Shown here one piece after another: positions 20,827-31,408 of a DNA stretch of 64,000 nucleotides. The DNA is taken from positions 2,790,001-2,854,000 of the forward strand of contig JAQQWL010000002.1 in the NCBI GenBank assembly GCA_038363925.1, read 5' to 3'. A program made the position numbers and the translations under genes. The stretch comes from Apiospora phragmitis. Its lineage: Eukaryota; Ascomycota; Sordariomycetes; Amphisphaeriales; Apiosporaceae. Position 1 is the stretch's first letter. Every line of letters starts with the position of its first letter. The notes under the pieces were generated by a model, which did no database searches, was not told where the DNA came from, and saw only the letters and a list, made by a program, of their open reading frames with translations.

Positions 20827-23274
20827 GTAACGCCGGAGGCTGTAGGTGCGGTCGTGGGCAACTTTGACTTCGGGCCGCTCTTGAGGGGCACTTGGCTGGT
20901 CCAGCTCACTACGGCTAAAGCCGAGACGAAGGACGAATTAATTGTTAAGTTCTTCAAATTCTCCTACCCTTCTTCTCTCAAGGGCTTTTTGCACTGGGAA
21001 TTACAGTCAATGTAATTGATTGATGAGTAAGTACGGGCCAATTGGATATCGAGCACCAAGATTCCCATGTGGTGAGGATGGGATTTGGCCGATTTCTGCA
21101 TGTCCGAACATGGAGATTGATCAAAGTCATACTTATCAAGATAGCAGACCGCGGCACAGGTGCAGGTGCAGGTGCAGGTGCAGGTGCAGGTGCAGGTGCA
21201 GGTGCAGGTGCAGGTGCAGGTGCAGGTGAATGTGGTAGTGGCAGCAGCAGCAGCAGTGGTCTGGGTAGGCCCAAGCTGGTCGTTTTTAGCGTCCTGGGCC
21301 GCCATCCGAGCTGCTTAGGCGGGCTTTATTAGTGCTCCGACACGGCGGGGTGAACGCTGGTTGGTGCGCCGCAAGCATTCGTTTGGGGTGATGTGAGGCT
21401 AAGAGGCAGGTACTGGTTGCAGTGTGGAGATAAGTGTGTATGCAGTACGGCTCGAATGGGCAATATGTATAGTATAGTTGACGTAGTCTTTGATTAGGTA
21501 GGCAACAAAAGAGATAGCCGATCCAAGTTTTGATGCGAAAAGTTATTATTCGCATGGAGCGGACCCACGAGACAAGCTGGTGTCGTTCGGGTTTGTATGC
21601 TAACTGCCCTCCTCCTGAAGCCCTCATAGTGCAAGTCACGTACTCCTTCCCCCTAGGTCCCTATTCATCACGCCTCATCTCAGCTCGCCAATCGATGCAG
21701 CTTCGACGGTAATGAGGTCACCGGCGTTCTGACAATTCCTTGGTTTCATTGATGTTTCTCACAGTTGCTTACTTTTTCCCTGTGAAAGGTCTGGTCTAGA
21801 GCGTTCTACGGAAGTAGGAAGGTACAGATCATGAAGTCTGCCTACCTCCTTGGCTGCTTCCAACACATTTCTGAGCGCCGATCCCCCACGTTCTTGCCGA
21901 CACCGGGACACGTCTTGGACCTATACAATCTCGCACTCTCGTATTCCAGCGCCGGCATTTTCATGAAAGTGCTTGCATTACCTGGCGGCTTTTCGTGAAA
22001 ATGCCTGATTTATGACACTCACTGATCAGCCGACTGCATGCCGGCCATACTTTTACCCTCCAAAGGTCACGCTTTCACCCAAGCGTTTCCTGTTAGAGTG
22101 ATAGATCTGCCAGATATTGAAAGCTCTCGAGGGATCTGTGGAGAGGTGGCAAGCTCGCGATGGCATGAGCCAACCGTCACAGGCCTTGGTGTTTAGGCAG
22201 ACTGTTCACTGTGACTTATTCTTCCTCACCGAAGCTTCTGACGTCGATTCTGAGGCTCAAGAGGCATAGCAACATAAAAGCAGCGTTAGGAAATGACGTA
22301 GATAAGTTTTGGGGGAGAGAAATCATAGAATTAGGCAGCCTAATCCGTACTATTTTCCTACTATCAAGTGGTCAGGACAGGAAGACGAGCCGAGTCTAGA
22401 ACCTCTGGCCTGGGCCGAGACCCAAAGATGTGGTGGCAGTGCTGACCTAGTTTGCACTAATTGAGAGCTATTAGAAGGAATGATGTCATAATAAGTGGCC
22501 TGATCAAAATATCAACACGCTGCCTTCTTTGAATAAGTGCAGCGATCAGAGATAATTTAGTACATGGGAGATATAACCGGGAGAAGGACATATTGAGGGT
22601 GATTACATGGCAAAGTCGATCCAGATTAAGATCGCAACAAAATCCGATCCTAAAAATACAGGGTTCACTGGACCCTGAGTCTCTGCCCAAACAGGGTCCA
22701 ACCACCCCTGTTGCAAGACTAGAGCTAACAGCTTCACCAATCACAGGCAAGTCTGCCTGAACTCAATTCATCTCTACCGACACGTCAAGTTCAAATAAAT
22801 ACGTCATGCCGGTGACAATGTCTTGCCTTCCGGCCTTTGTAAAATCAAAGCAGAACATTAGAGATGCGACCCAGCCGGGTCAAGGTTGTTTGTTGCTGGC
22901 TGCCTCGGATATCCTAAGCCTTCATTGCCATGCTCAGCAATGCCCCAGAGCCAAGCCTACAATGAGTTATTGCCTTGCTGGCTCGAATACACAACCTAGC
23001 ACCACCAAAGTTGATACTGAAAGTAGACCGTCAATACATGTCACCGACCCAACATCGCCTAACAGGCTGCGCAGTCATAGAAGGCGGGTCACATGTTATG
23101 TATAAAATTTGAACAACCTTTAAAATCAACGCTGAAATCGCTTTGACGATTCGCTACTTCTGTATTTCATTTGATTTGCTAGTTTTTCCCAGAAACAGTA
23201 CTAGAGTGCTGACAATCTCCCATATTCCGCCTCTGAGTAGCTTCGACCCCCCTCGAGCTGCTTAGTTGTCGAAC
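20827..23274. other. intergenic with hexamer array, no supported gene
   Basis: No defensible gene in about 2.4 kb. The long open frames across 21020-21330 are artefacts of the hexamer array described separately. The remainder is ordinary mixed sequence without a recognisable product on either strand. Confidence 0.45.
21157..21228. repeat. CAGGTG hexamer array, 12 copies
   Basis: 72 bases made of twelve perfect tandem CAGGTG units, followed after a few bases by a short (CAG)n run near 21241-21257. Because the unit is 6 bases, all frames stay open through it. CAGGTG is also an E-box type bHLH binding site. Confidence 0.97.
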
Positions 23275-24015
23275 TTAACGGCCAGGGATACGAAGGTTCT
23301 GGCCAGGGTAGATCATATCCGGGTTGGAGATGTTGTTGTGCCGGGCCAGCTCCTCCCAGGAGCAGCCGTAGCGCTCCCCGAGCATGCGGAGGGTGTCGCC
23401 CGACTGCACCGTCACCGTGGACTCGCCGCGGGACGAGGAGTGGCCGCGGTGCGAGCGGCGGCTGGAAGATCGCGAACGCGAGCGGCTGTGGTGATGGTGG
23501 TGGCGGTGGCGGCTGCCCGACCGGGATCGGGACCGTGAGCGGGAACGGCTCCGGCGCTCCTCGCGGCGTCTGCGCTCCTCCTCGTACCGGCGCTCTTCCT
23601 CCTCGCGGCGCTTCTCCTCCTCCTTCTTCTCGTGGTGCTCCTCCTTCCAGTCGCCGATGGCGTCCTGGCCCTTGTGGCCGGCGAAGGCGCCGATCAGCGC
23701 GCCGGCGACGGTGGCGACCTTGCCGCCGCCCATCTTGTTGGCGCCGAAGCCGCCGGCAGCACCGCCGGCCATGGCACCCATGAGTCCTCGCTCGCCCTCG
23801 CCGCCATCACCGCCGGGTCCGCCAGATCCGGGCGGGCCGCCGTAGCCGCCTTGCTGATGTTGAGATGCGGGGTTGTTGTAGAAGGAGGAAGCTTCTCCGC
23901 CTCCGCTGGGGTAACCGCCGCCCTGCTGGTAACCACCCTGCTGGCCGTAGCCCTGCTGGCCGTAGCTGCCCTGCTGGCCATAGCCGCCTTGGTTGTTGTC
24001 GCCGTAATAGCTCAT
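23275..24015 (-). CDS. intracellular glycine-zipper, RS and LysM protein
   Basis: A single exon of 246 residues. Order of parts: a Gly/Gln/Tyr-rich N-terminus with GYGQQG-type repeats (residues 1-60), a Gly/Ala-rich glycine-zipper segment (GLMGAMAGGAAGGFGANKMG, GALIGAFAGHKGQDA; about 78-120), a charged Glu/Arg coiled coil (about 122-155), an Arg-Ser run plus a His5 run (about 155-195), and a C-terminal LysM domain (VTVQSGDTLRMLGERYGCSW...NNISNPDMIYPGQNLRIP; about 200-246). LysM normally binds N-acetylglucosamine polymers, but there is no signal peptide; the protein looks cytoplasmic, nuclear or membrane-associated. The prion-like N-terminus and RS region suggest condensate or RNA association (inference). 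The gene is intact. Confidence 0.85.
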   Translation of the reverse strand: MSYYGDNNQGGYGQQGSYGQQGYGQQGGYQQGGGYPSGGGEASSFYNNPASQHQQGGYGGPPGSGGPGGDGGEGERGLMGAMAGGAAGGFGANKMGGGKVATVAGALIGAFAGHKGQDAIGDWKEEHHEKKEEEKRREEEERRYEEERRRREERRSRSRSRSRSRSGSRHRHHHHHSRSRSRSSSRRSHRGHSSSRGESTVTVQSGDTLRMLGERYGCSWEELARHNNISNPDMIYPGQNLRIPGR

Positions 24016-26396
24016 GGTGGGATGGTGATCAATGAGGGGTTGTTTGTATGAAGGTCAGGGAATGTGGAAACTTTGGCAAGTCTGGATGAGTAGACTTTAG
24101 ACAATGAAAGGATGAAAGCTCACGTCCTTTTAATATGAGGCCACGTCCCCCAAGCTTACGCGAAGTCACGACCTGCAGGCGTCAGCCTCCGTTGGCAATG
24201 TGGCTCAGCTCGCCATAGAATGCGGTCTCGCCGGCTATGAAATGCCGGAGTCAGTGGGTCTGATGGGGGTCGGGCCCCCCAAAACCCAATCGGGCTCAGC
24301 GAACAAGAGGCTCTGAAGGCGGCTATCGCCTTTAGTCCGGCCTTGGCAAAGGGTCCTGAGAGGCGCCAGCCTCAAACCTACCCCTGGCTGCCACGCAAGC
24401 CTGTTTCCGATTTCGTAGTTCGAATGACGCCGCCAGGCTGGCGGTGTTCTGATCGGTTGCCAAGCTGGCAGGTGGCAGGTTTGGGCTATTGGGGCAAACG
24501 GGTTCTGAATGGGTTGGAAAAGTTGGACAACTCGTATTGACGATGGAACATGATGGTGCAATCATCAATCGTAGCCAGCCACGTTGACCGCAATGTGCAC
24601 TGTTCTCTGGCCCGATCTCTTGAGCAGCGCGGCTAGCAAACAAACTAAAACAGTACTACTAGCTTACGTAGTACTGTGTGCTATGGCGCGATCTGCGCCG
24701 ACAGCAGTCATGTGATGGTTACCTCGAGAACGAACGTCCAATGGCACCCAATACCTGACTCTTGGACATGTCAAAATCGAAAACGTTAAAAATAAGTTGT
24801 CAAACTGGGTGTGCACGTACATCTACGAAAACTGTATTTGATCCATCATCCCTAGCAATTGCCAATCATCCTCTGTCGACTCAGACTGTGTAGTGGATTT
24901 CTCCCTCGCTCTCTTCCCCGTATCCGAACCATGGTATTCGCGGGTCAGCCACAGCTTCTTGAGCTTCGAGGCTCGGCGAGCTGGAGTCCTCACTCCAAGC
25001 TGCTGGCGAAAGAACTGCCGACAGAAGCTGTACAAGGACCGCCCAATCTTTCTAAGCGCCGCAGCTTCATATGTGATTCCTCTTCTGGCTAGGTGGCAAC
25101 CGAGTGTAACGATAAACGCAAAAAATAAGCGGTGTAGCTTTGATAGTCCGGAAGAAACTCGATATATTGGTTTTCCATAGCTTACAGGCATACAGATCAA
25201 AGCTGTCTCCTCACGTCGGAACGAGGCTCATTCTGGCCTTTGACGGCCACCTCTTTTAACGCAACGGGGAGGCGGCCACATGCTTGGGCACCCTCCCGGA
25301 ATCTCGGCCCATCTGCGGGCCCGACTCCCAACACTGTGCGCCCGCGAAGGCACGCACCATCAGCGTGACTCGGCCGCTGCATTACCCGCGCGCCACCGTA
25401 CGAGATGGAGATGCCCCGCCCGCGTGAACTCGTAATGCCCACGGTCCTTGTGCACTCTGGCCAGCGTCCCTCTACAGTTGAGATAGGCATACGCCGGAAG
25501 AGCTCGTTCTGTTGAGCGCCGCAACCACTGGGCACCACCGGAAGTCATCCGGTCCCCGTCGTCATCGTCGCTGCCGTAGTATTGTGTAAGGACTACGTCG
25601 GTACGCAGGCGGGACGGGAATTGGACCTCGTCCGACAGCAGCAGGGCCTTTTTGCGCTCGAACCTTCCTATCCGGACTCACCGAAGCCTCCGCACGCGGC
25701 GCAAACCTGGCTTGCTTCCAGCGGACCCGTACAAAGGCTGCGTCCTGTGCACTTCCGGCAGCCGCATATGCACCCCGCATCGGGAGTCCACAGACGGACG
25801 AGATTGATGTGGCCATGGTGAAAGACTCCGAAGGCATCGCCAGGGTCGCCTTGTGTAAGTGCTTGCGTGCCACCGACCTTCAGTTGAGAGAATGGCATAT
25901 CGTTATTCGGGAGACAGCTTGTTGGATATGACATCCACATATGAAATTGAAGCGGACACGATATGATGCCCTTGGTCTGATATGGATGAAAAGGTTTACA
26001 CGGCCATGCGAAAAAACTGGTCTCATCCTACAGAGTTCACTCTTGACGGTATAGGTGATGGATTTCGCTGGTTTTTCGTTCTAGTGGTACTGGAGATGTC
26101 ATGCTTGGGGAGCCGATTTGGTTTGCACCGTGATCGACCATTCAACGAACCAAGAACTGTCCTGTAACACCCAAACCCCTAGCGATGGCGTAACAAAATT
26201 TTACGCTCGAGGCTCCAAGGTCTGCAAGAAGGGTTCGGTCACTGGAGTCGAGCACTCTCGTCGTCATCTCAGTATCCGATATTGTGTATTAAGGGTGTAA
26301 GAGCTGGGGATGTACTTGTTTCACTAGCTATCACTGTTTGCACAACTTCTTAGTCTATACGCACTACACCTGCTGCATTCCCTCCCCTCCTTCCTC
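24016..26396. other. intergenic, no supported gene
   Basis: The left 200 bases are the LysM gene promoter. A minus-strand frame at 24823-25200 (basic, acidic tail) and several short frames in the GC-richer 25200-25900 stretch, one with clustered cysteines (CICGCRKC, CAACGGFG), are open. None joins into a gene I can support. Confidence 0.4.
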
Positions 26397-27531
26397 TTAC
26401 CCCAGCCTCTGCTTCAGCGCGGCCACGATCAGCGTCATGACCATCTTCGGCGTCGGTCCACCCCTGACCATATTGATGACCGCGGCGACGTGCACCTGGC
26501 CGTGGGCCCGCAGGACGGCGACATCGCGGCCGGCGCGCTGGAGCCGCTCGCCCAGGGCCTTGCCCTCGTCGCGCAGGACGTCGGCCGAGCTGGTGACGAT
26601 GAGGGTCGGCGCGAACTGCGCGGCCACGGCGTCGGACATGTTGGCCGACGGGCTGGCCAGCTCCGAGGCGCGGTCCACCGTGCCCGTGGGGGCGTACACG
26701 TCGACGAACCACTGCATCAGCGCCACCTTCAGGAACGGGCCGTCCCAGCACTCGTACCGGCTGGGCGGGGGCTGGCGCCGGTAGTACAGGCTGGCCACGG
26801 GGCCGAGGAGGACGTTGTAGGGGACGGGCAGGCCCTTTTGCTGCGCCATGACGTTCATGTTGAAGATGAGGAGGCCTGTCATGAAGGGGGACCCAATGGT
26901 GAGAAGCTGATAGAGAAGGCGAGGTAGAGAGGATAGACTGAATAGGAGTCCAAATAATAACGCAAGTGCTTATGACTTACCTCCGGCGCTGTCCGCCATG
27001 AGGGCGAACTTGTCGGGAACGAGATTGTGGCACGTACCGTTCTGGATCACCCACTCCAAGACCTCAAAGCATTGTTCCTGTTGCTCGGGCCACTTCGCCG
27101 CCTCTGGCGCCAGCTTATACTCGGGGAAGACAACAGCATACCCGGTGCGCAGAACAAGATCAGTCGCAATGCTGTCGTAGAAAGAGATACTGAACATACA
27201 ACGAAAACATGTTACTATGGTCGATTCAAACAGAATCCGGGAAGGGGAACATGTGACCTAACTCACTTCCCTACCATGAAACCGCCTCCGTGGACGTAGA
27301 AGATGTACGGGAGTGGGCCTTTGGCCCCTTGGGGGTGTAAATCCACGTCTCCGTTCCGTTCGCCGCAGGTGTCTGAATCATATTCCGATCAACCCCGGGG
27401 AGCTTCTCGTGCTCGTTCAACTTCCCCAGCGACTCGCGCAACTCTTCGGGAGAGAGTTCATCCAGGGGCAGCGTCGCCGCTAAGTCGGCGAAGCCCTGAT
27501 TCATGGGGTCGAGGTAAGGTTGGCTCGCCAT
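26397..27531 (-). CDS. alpha/beta hydrolase (HSL-type esterase/lipase), one frameshift
   Basis: Three exons, 27531-27267, 27189-26981 and 26875-26397. The protein has the oxyanion-hole motif HGGGF, the SISFYDSI and VFPEYKLAPEAAKWP region, the nucleophile elbow ADSAGG, an acid-region TSSADVLRDEG and the His motif HGQVH. All are typical of the hormone-sensitive-lipase-like (class IV) esterases; small acyl esters are the likely substrates, probably in the cytosol. The first exon lacks one base: after YTPKG the frame must shift within the run at 27325-27328 to reach AKGPLPYIFYVHGGGF. With that base restored the length is 317 residues, normal for the family, and everything else is intact. No signal peptide is seen. 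The alternative acceptor choices for exon 3 were rejected because only CATGACAG keeps phase. Confidence 0.85.
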
Positions 27532-29384
27532 GTTGTTGTTTTGGCCGTGGGATAATTTCTAGGAATGGGAAGTACGGTGAACAATGGTGATTTCTGAACA
27601 GGTAGAGATGGGTTAGCTCAAAGTAGCTCCTGTTCGAGTTGCACAATTTATAGTACAGTAGACGGCTCCTGCTCAAGCGGCGGCGCGACTTGTAGCACAG
27701 GTGACACAGCGCTTTGTGCCGGTTCAATACCAGGAGTCAGCCAAAGTAAGACGCGCGACAATGAAAGTTGTTGCTAGATAGGGGATGATCTCAGAATCCT
27801 ACAAGGCGACCTCCCGACATTTGAATACGGCTGACGTATAATAGCATATATTTGCCTCGTAATTATACATCATGGCTTCAACACAAGATGGTGCAAATTA
27901 CCCCCCTTAACAGGGAACAAGATCAGTCAATTACACTTCAACTGTGATCATTACATGCTTACATCGTACACGATGGTTGCATATAGTCACTCGCGATTAT
28001 TGTTCCCTCCCAGCGGCTGCCTTGGCGCTGAGCACGACGTTGAAAAAGGAACTATTCCTCGAGACCAGGATTGTCAAATCGTGATACTACTAAGGTCCAC
28101 CAGGCTGGACTTTGCTTGGTTATCAGAATATGCTATATGGTCCGCAATTTTTGCTTTTTTGTATATCAAACGATGCAAGCCGCAACTTGGGGTCTCAAAA
28201 CGGCCTTCATTCTTTGCCGAAGATAACTACCAAACGTACGATGCCGTAAAGCGGAGACCAATATTCGCTCACTAGATGGGGCCTCCAAGCAAATAAAAGA
28301 CGTGATTTCGTGGTTTATATCACATCTAGAGATTCTATCCGTGGTCCAACAGTGTTGCATAGAAGTGGTGTTCGTATATTGTAACCGTCTACCCAATCAC
28401 ATCACATCAAGCCCCAGTACAATGTTCGATGAGGCCAAACGGCACACTGCTCCCTATGCCAGGCCTTCACACCTGCCTACAAATAGAATGCGTCCATTAG
28501 CTGGAGCTTGCTATCTTGTTGACGATAATACGCCGTGTCGATCTTCCCTTCCATATCTGTGGGGGCTGCAGGGCTGAAGTGGATACGAGTCTCTCCCTGG
28601 GGTTCCCGTCAGGGGGATTTGCTTTTTTCTGGGTGATACACTGCGAGGAGGCGAGGAGGGCAGAAAGGAGGGGACTGCCAAGACGGAACGATGAGGGGAA
28701 CGACGATGATCACCAATTAGTAAGCTGGAACAAAGACACAATCCTTGTCACCTTTTCTGTCATCCCTTGGCCAGCTAATTATTTCCCTCCTCGGGGTGCC
28801 CTCGGGCTCTGACGGAAGAGTGAGGATGGGAGGAGATACGCCAGGACACAACCACTTTAGCTATACCCACGGATTTCATGAAGTTTCTATTATATCTACC
28901 AACACCAAAACTGATCTAGTAAAAGTCGCCCAAGAGCCCCCTTTCCTTTTTTTTGGTGTGTATGTGTATGTGTGCATGTAGCCTCATGCTGTGCCACACC
29001 ATTATGACGATGCAATGTCACATGTCGACGTTTCGACGGGAGAACTCATGATGGCCGAGACATCGCATTACGGTTGAGATCTCCCGGCCTTGTAATATCG
29101 AGGTGCATTATTCGGCGCCTGTTTCCCCAAATTCTCTTGGGAATCTGTAGATAAGCAGCGCAGAGTGTAAGAGGGTCGGATCCGGAAAAGTAGGGGTTAG
29201 TGGGAGTCTTGAAGCGATTCGCCAGGAGGCTCTATTATGTTGCAACGCTGCCATATTGCCGTATTGCTGAAAGAATCGACTCTTATAAATACCTATAGCA
29301 GCTAAGCTTTCGCTAATTTATTATTCTCTGTTTTGTTAAGCTTTGAAAATCACTGAGAGATCCTGCGCCAGCACAATTCTCGCA
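27532..29384. other. intergenic between divergent hydrolase and P450
   Basis: No gene is supported in about 1.85 kb. Short open frames at 27955-28280 and 28500-28980 have no family resemblance. The hydrolase and the P450 are transcribed away from each other from this stretch, so it may be a shared control region. Confidence 0.45.
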
Positions 29385-31408
29385 ATGTTCATCGACCTAC
29401 TCTCCAAGAGCCGGGAGACATGGCTCATCTTGGTAGCCGTGACATCGCTAGCCTATCTTGTTTCCAGACTGAGAACCTATCTGAGGCTGAGGCACATCCC
29501 GGGCCCGCGGTGGACAGGACTATCAGACCTCCCTCACGTTCGAGCCTTTTTGAGCGAAAGATGTTGTGAGTGGTATGCGTCGGTGAGCGAGACACACGGT
29601 AAGTTGCATCGGGTCGTTTCATCGCACGACTCCATGCTACCAAGCTGTCTATAGTATTGACTAATATGAAATTCCAGGACCTATCGCTCGGGTTGGGCCC
29701 AATACGGTCTTGACGTCTTCGGCTGAGTTCTGGGAGTCGGTAAGCGACTCTCGGGGATTATCCCTTCTTATTCCAGGCGTTATTACGTTTATTCCAAAGA
29801 GAGTAATACTTATGCTGAGAGTCGATAGGTCAACATGAAGCCTAGCTACAAGCGGTCCAAGTGGTTCTACAATGCGGCTCGGTTCGACTGGCGCCACGAT
29901 AACTGTTTCACCATGATCGACGTTGAGCAACATGACGCGAGGAGAAAAGAAGATGGCACCTGGAGTAAGCAAAACTCTTCCCCCTTTATTTTCCCTCTTA
30001 TCGGATATCGACGGTCGTGCAGCTAAACTTTCTGTCTTTAGTTATCTGGTAGAGAAAACCTCGAGCACGAGCGCGATGTTGACACATGTGTCGTTAAACT
30101 CATCCATCTCATCGGCTCCTATGCCGACAACCGCAAAAACGGCGCCTTCGACCTCGCCAACAAGCTCCAGTTTCTGACTCTGGACGTCATCGGTCTCGTG
30201 GGCTTCGGAAAGTCCTTTGGGTTGCTCGACATGGACGCCGATCCCCATGACTTTGGTAAGGGGTTGATCGAGGCAGAATTTATGCTTTTTATTGCTCTTT
30301 TCTGTCAATAAGAGACAAATGCTGTCCTTATATGTTGGTAGTTCGCTCCACGGAGGAGGGCCTCCACCGCGTCAATAAGTTGATGGCCCTGGGCGTGAGC
30401 TGGATTAATTGAGTCCCGTTCCTTGGGCCATCGGCGCAACCCGACGCGGAGAAGGCGACGGGGTTCGAAAAGATGCTGACGACGAGCTCGGACATTGTCG
30501 CGGCGCGGGAGAAGGCGTTCCGTAAGAACCTGGAGTCCAGCGGCAACAAGACGGCGGAGCGAGCCGACATGTTGGCGTCCTTCATGCGCAACGGACTGCT
30601 CGGCGACGAGCTCAAGACCGAGTCGCTGCTACAGATCGTCGCCGGCTCAGACACGACGGCGGGATCGCTGCGCGGGACCATGCTCTACATCATGACGCAC
30701 CCGCGCGTGTGCCGCGCCCTGCAGACCGAGATTGACGCCGCCGTGCGCGACGGCAAGGCGCCCGGCGACGAGGTCATCCCCTACGCCCAGACCAAGTCGC
30801 TGCCGTACCTGCAGGCCGTCGTGCGCGAGGGCATCCGCATCTTCCCGCCGCTGACGGACCCGCTCGCCCGTGACGTGCCGCCGGGCGGGGACACGGTCAT
30901 GATCGACGGCCGCCAGGAGGTCTTCCTCCCGGCTGGCGTCAGCGTGATCCCGAGCTGGACCGCCATGCACCGGGACCGAGCGCTCTACGGCGAGGACGCG
31001 GACCTGTTCCGGCACGGGCGCTGGCTCGAGAGCGAGCAGCCCGATGCGGATCGCCTGCGGCCATGCGGCGGACCAACGACCTGATGTTCGGCCACGGCAA
31101 GTACACCTGCCTGGGCAAGCCGGTGGCTCTGATCGAGGTCCACAAGACCGTATTTGAGGTACGTTTGCAACTTGAGCCGCCCCTATCCTATTGGTCTGAA
31201 GCTTGGTATCTTTTCTTCTTCTTTCCCCTCTCCTGGCAGGCACATATCGTAACCGACCTTGGATACAAATGGAAATTAGCTGATTCGGCATTTCGAATGG
31301 GGTCTCGTGAACCCAGTCAAGCCGTGGAAGGCTGCCAGTCTTATGGGGCTATGGTCTATCAAAGACATGTACGTCCAGGCTGCTAGGCGACTACCATCTG
31401 AAGCATGA
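29385..31408 (+). pseudogene. cytochrome P450, interrupted by a stop and two frameshifts
   Basis: Six exons (29385-29598, 29678-29739, 29829-29964, 30042-30255, 30342-31158, 31280-31408) cover a full-length P450 of about 523 residues. It has an N-terminal membrane anchor (WLILVAVTSLAYLV), a Pro-rich hinge (RHIPGPRW), the I-helix VAGSDTTAGS, a K-helix E-x-x-R (VREGIRI), FRHGRWL (PERF region) and the haem loop FGHGKYTCLG. It resembles the pisatin-demethylase-like group; the substrate is unknown. Lesions: one extra base in 29943-29951 (ARRK then KMAPG), TGA at 30410-30412 where a Trp is expected (WIN-stop-VPFLGP), and one base lost near 31056 (DRL then AMRRTND). Three independent lesions favour a dead gene, though the indels alone could be sequence errors. 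Confidence 0.88.

Noticed and set aside
21020..21332. Overlapping long open frames encoding (AG)n, (RC)n, (TC)n or (AP)n
   Set aside because: They arise only because a 6-base repeat keeps all frames open; no conserved flanks.
24823..25200. Minus-strand frame of 125 residues, basic with an acidic tail
   Set aside because: No family match, no clear splice partner, and an alternative ATG in another frame; evidence too weak for a gene.
25200..25940. GC-richer stretch with short minus-strand frames containing clustered cysteines
   Set aside because: The cysteine pattern fits no zinc-finger spacing I know and the frames do not join by plausible introns.
26350..26927. Long plus-strand and alternative-frame ORFs opposite the hydrolase
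   Set aside because: GC-rich shadows of the conserved hydrolase exon on the minus strand.
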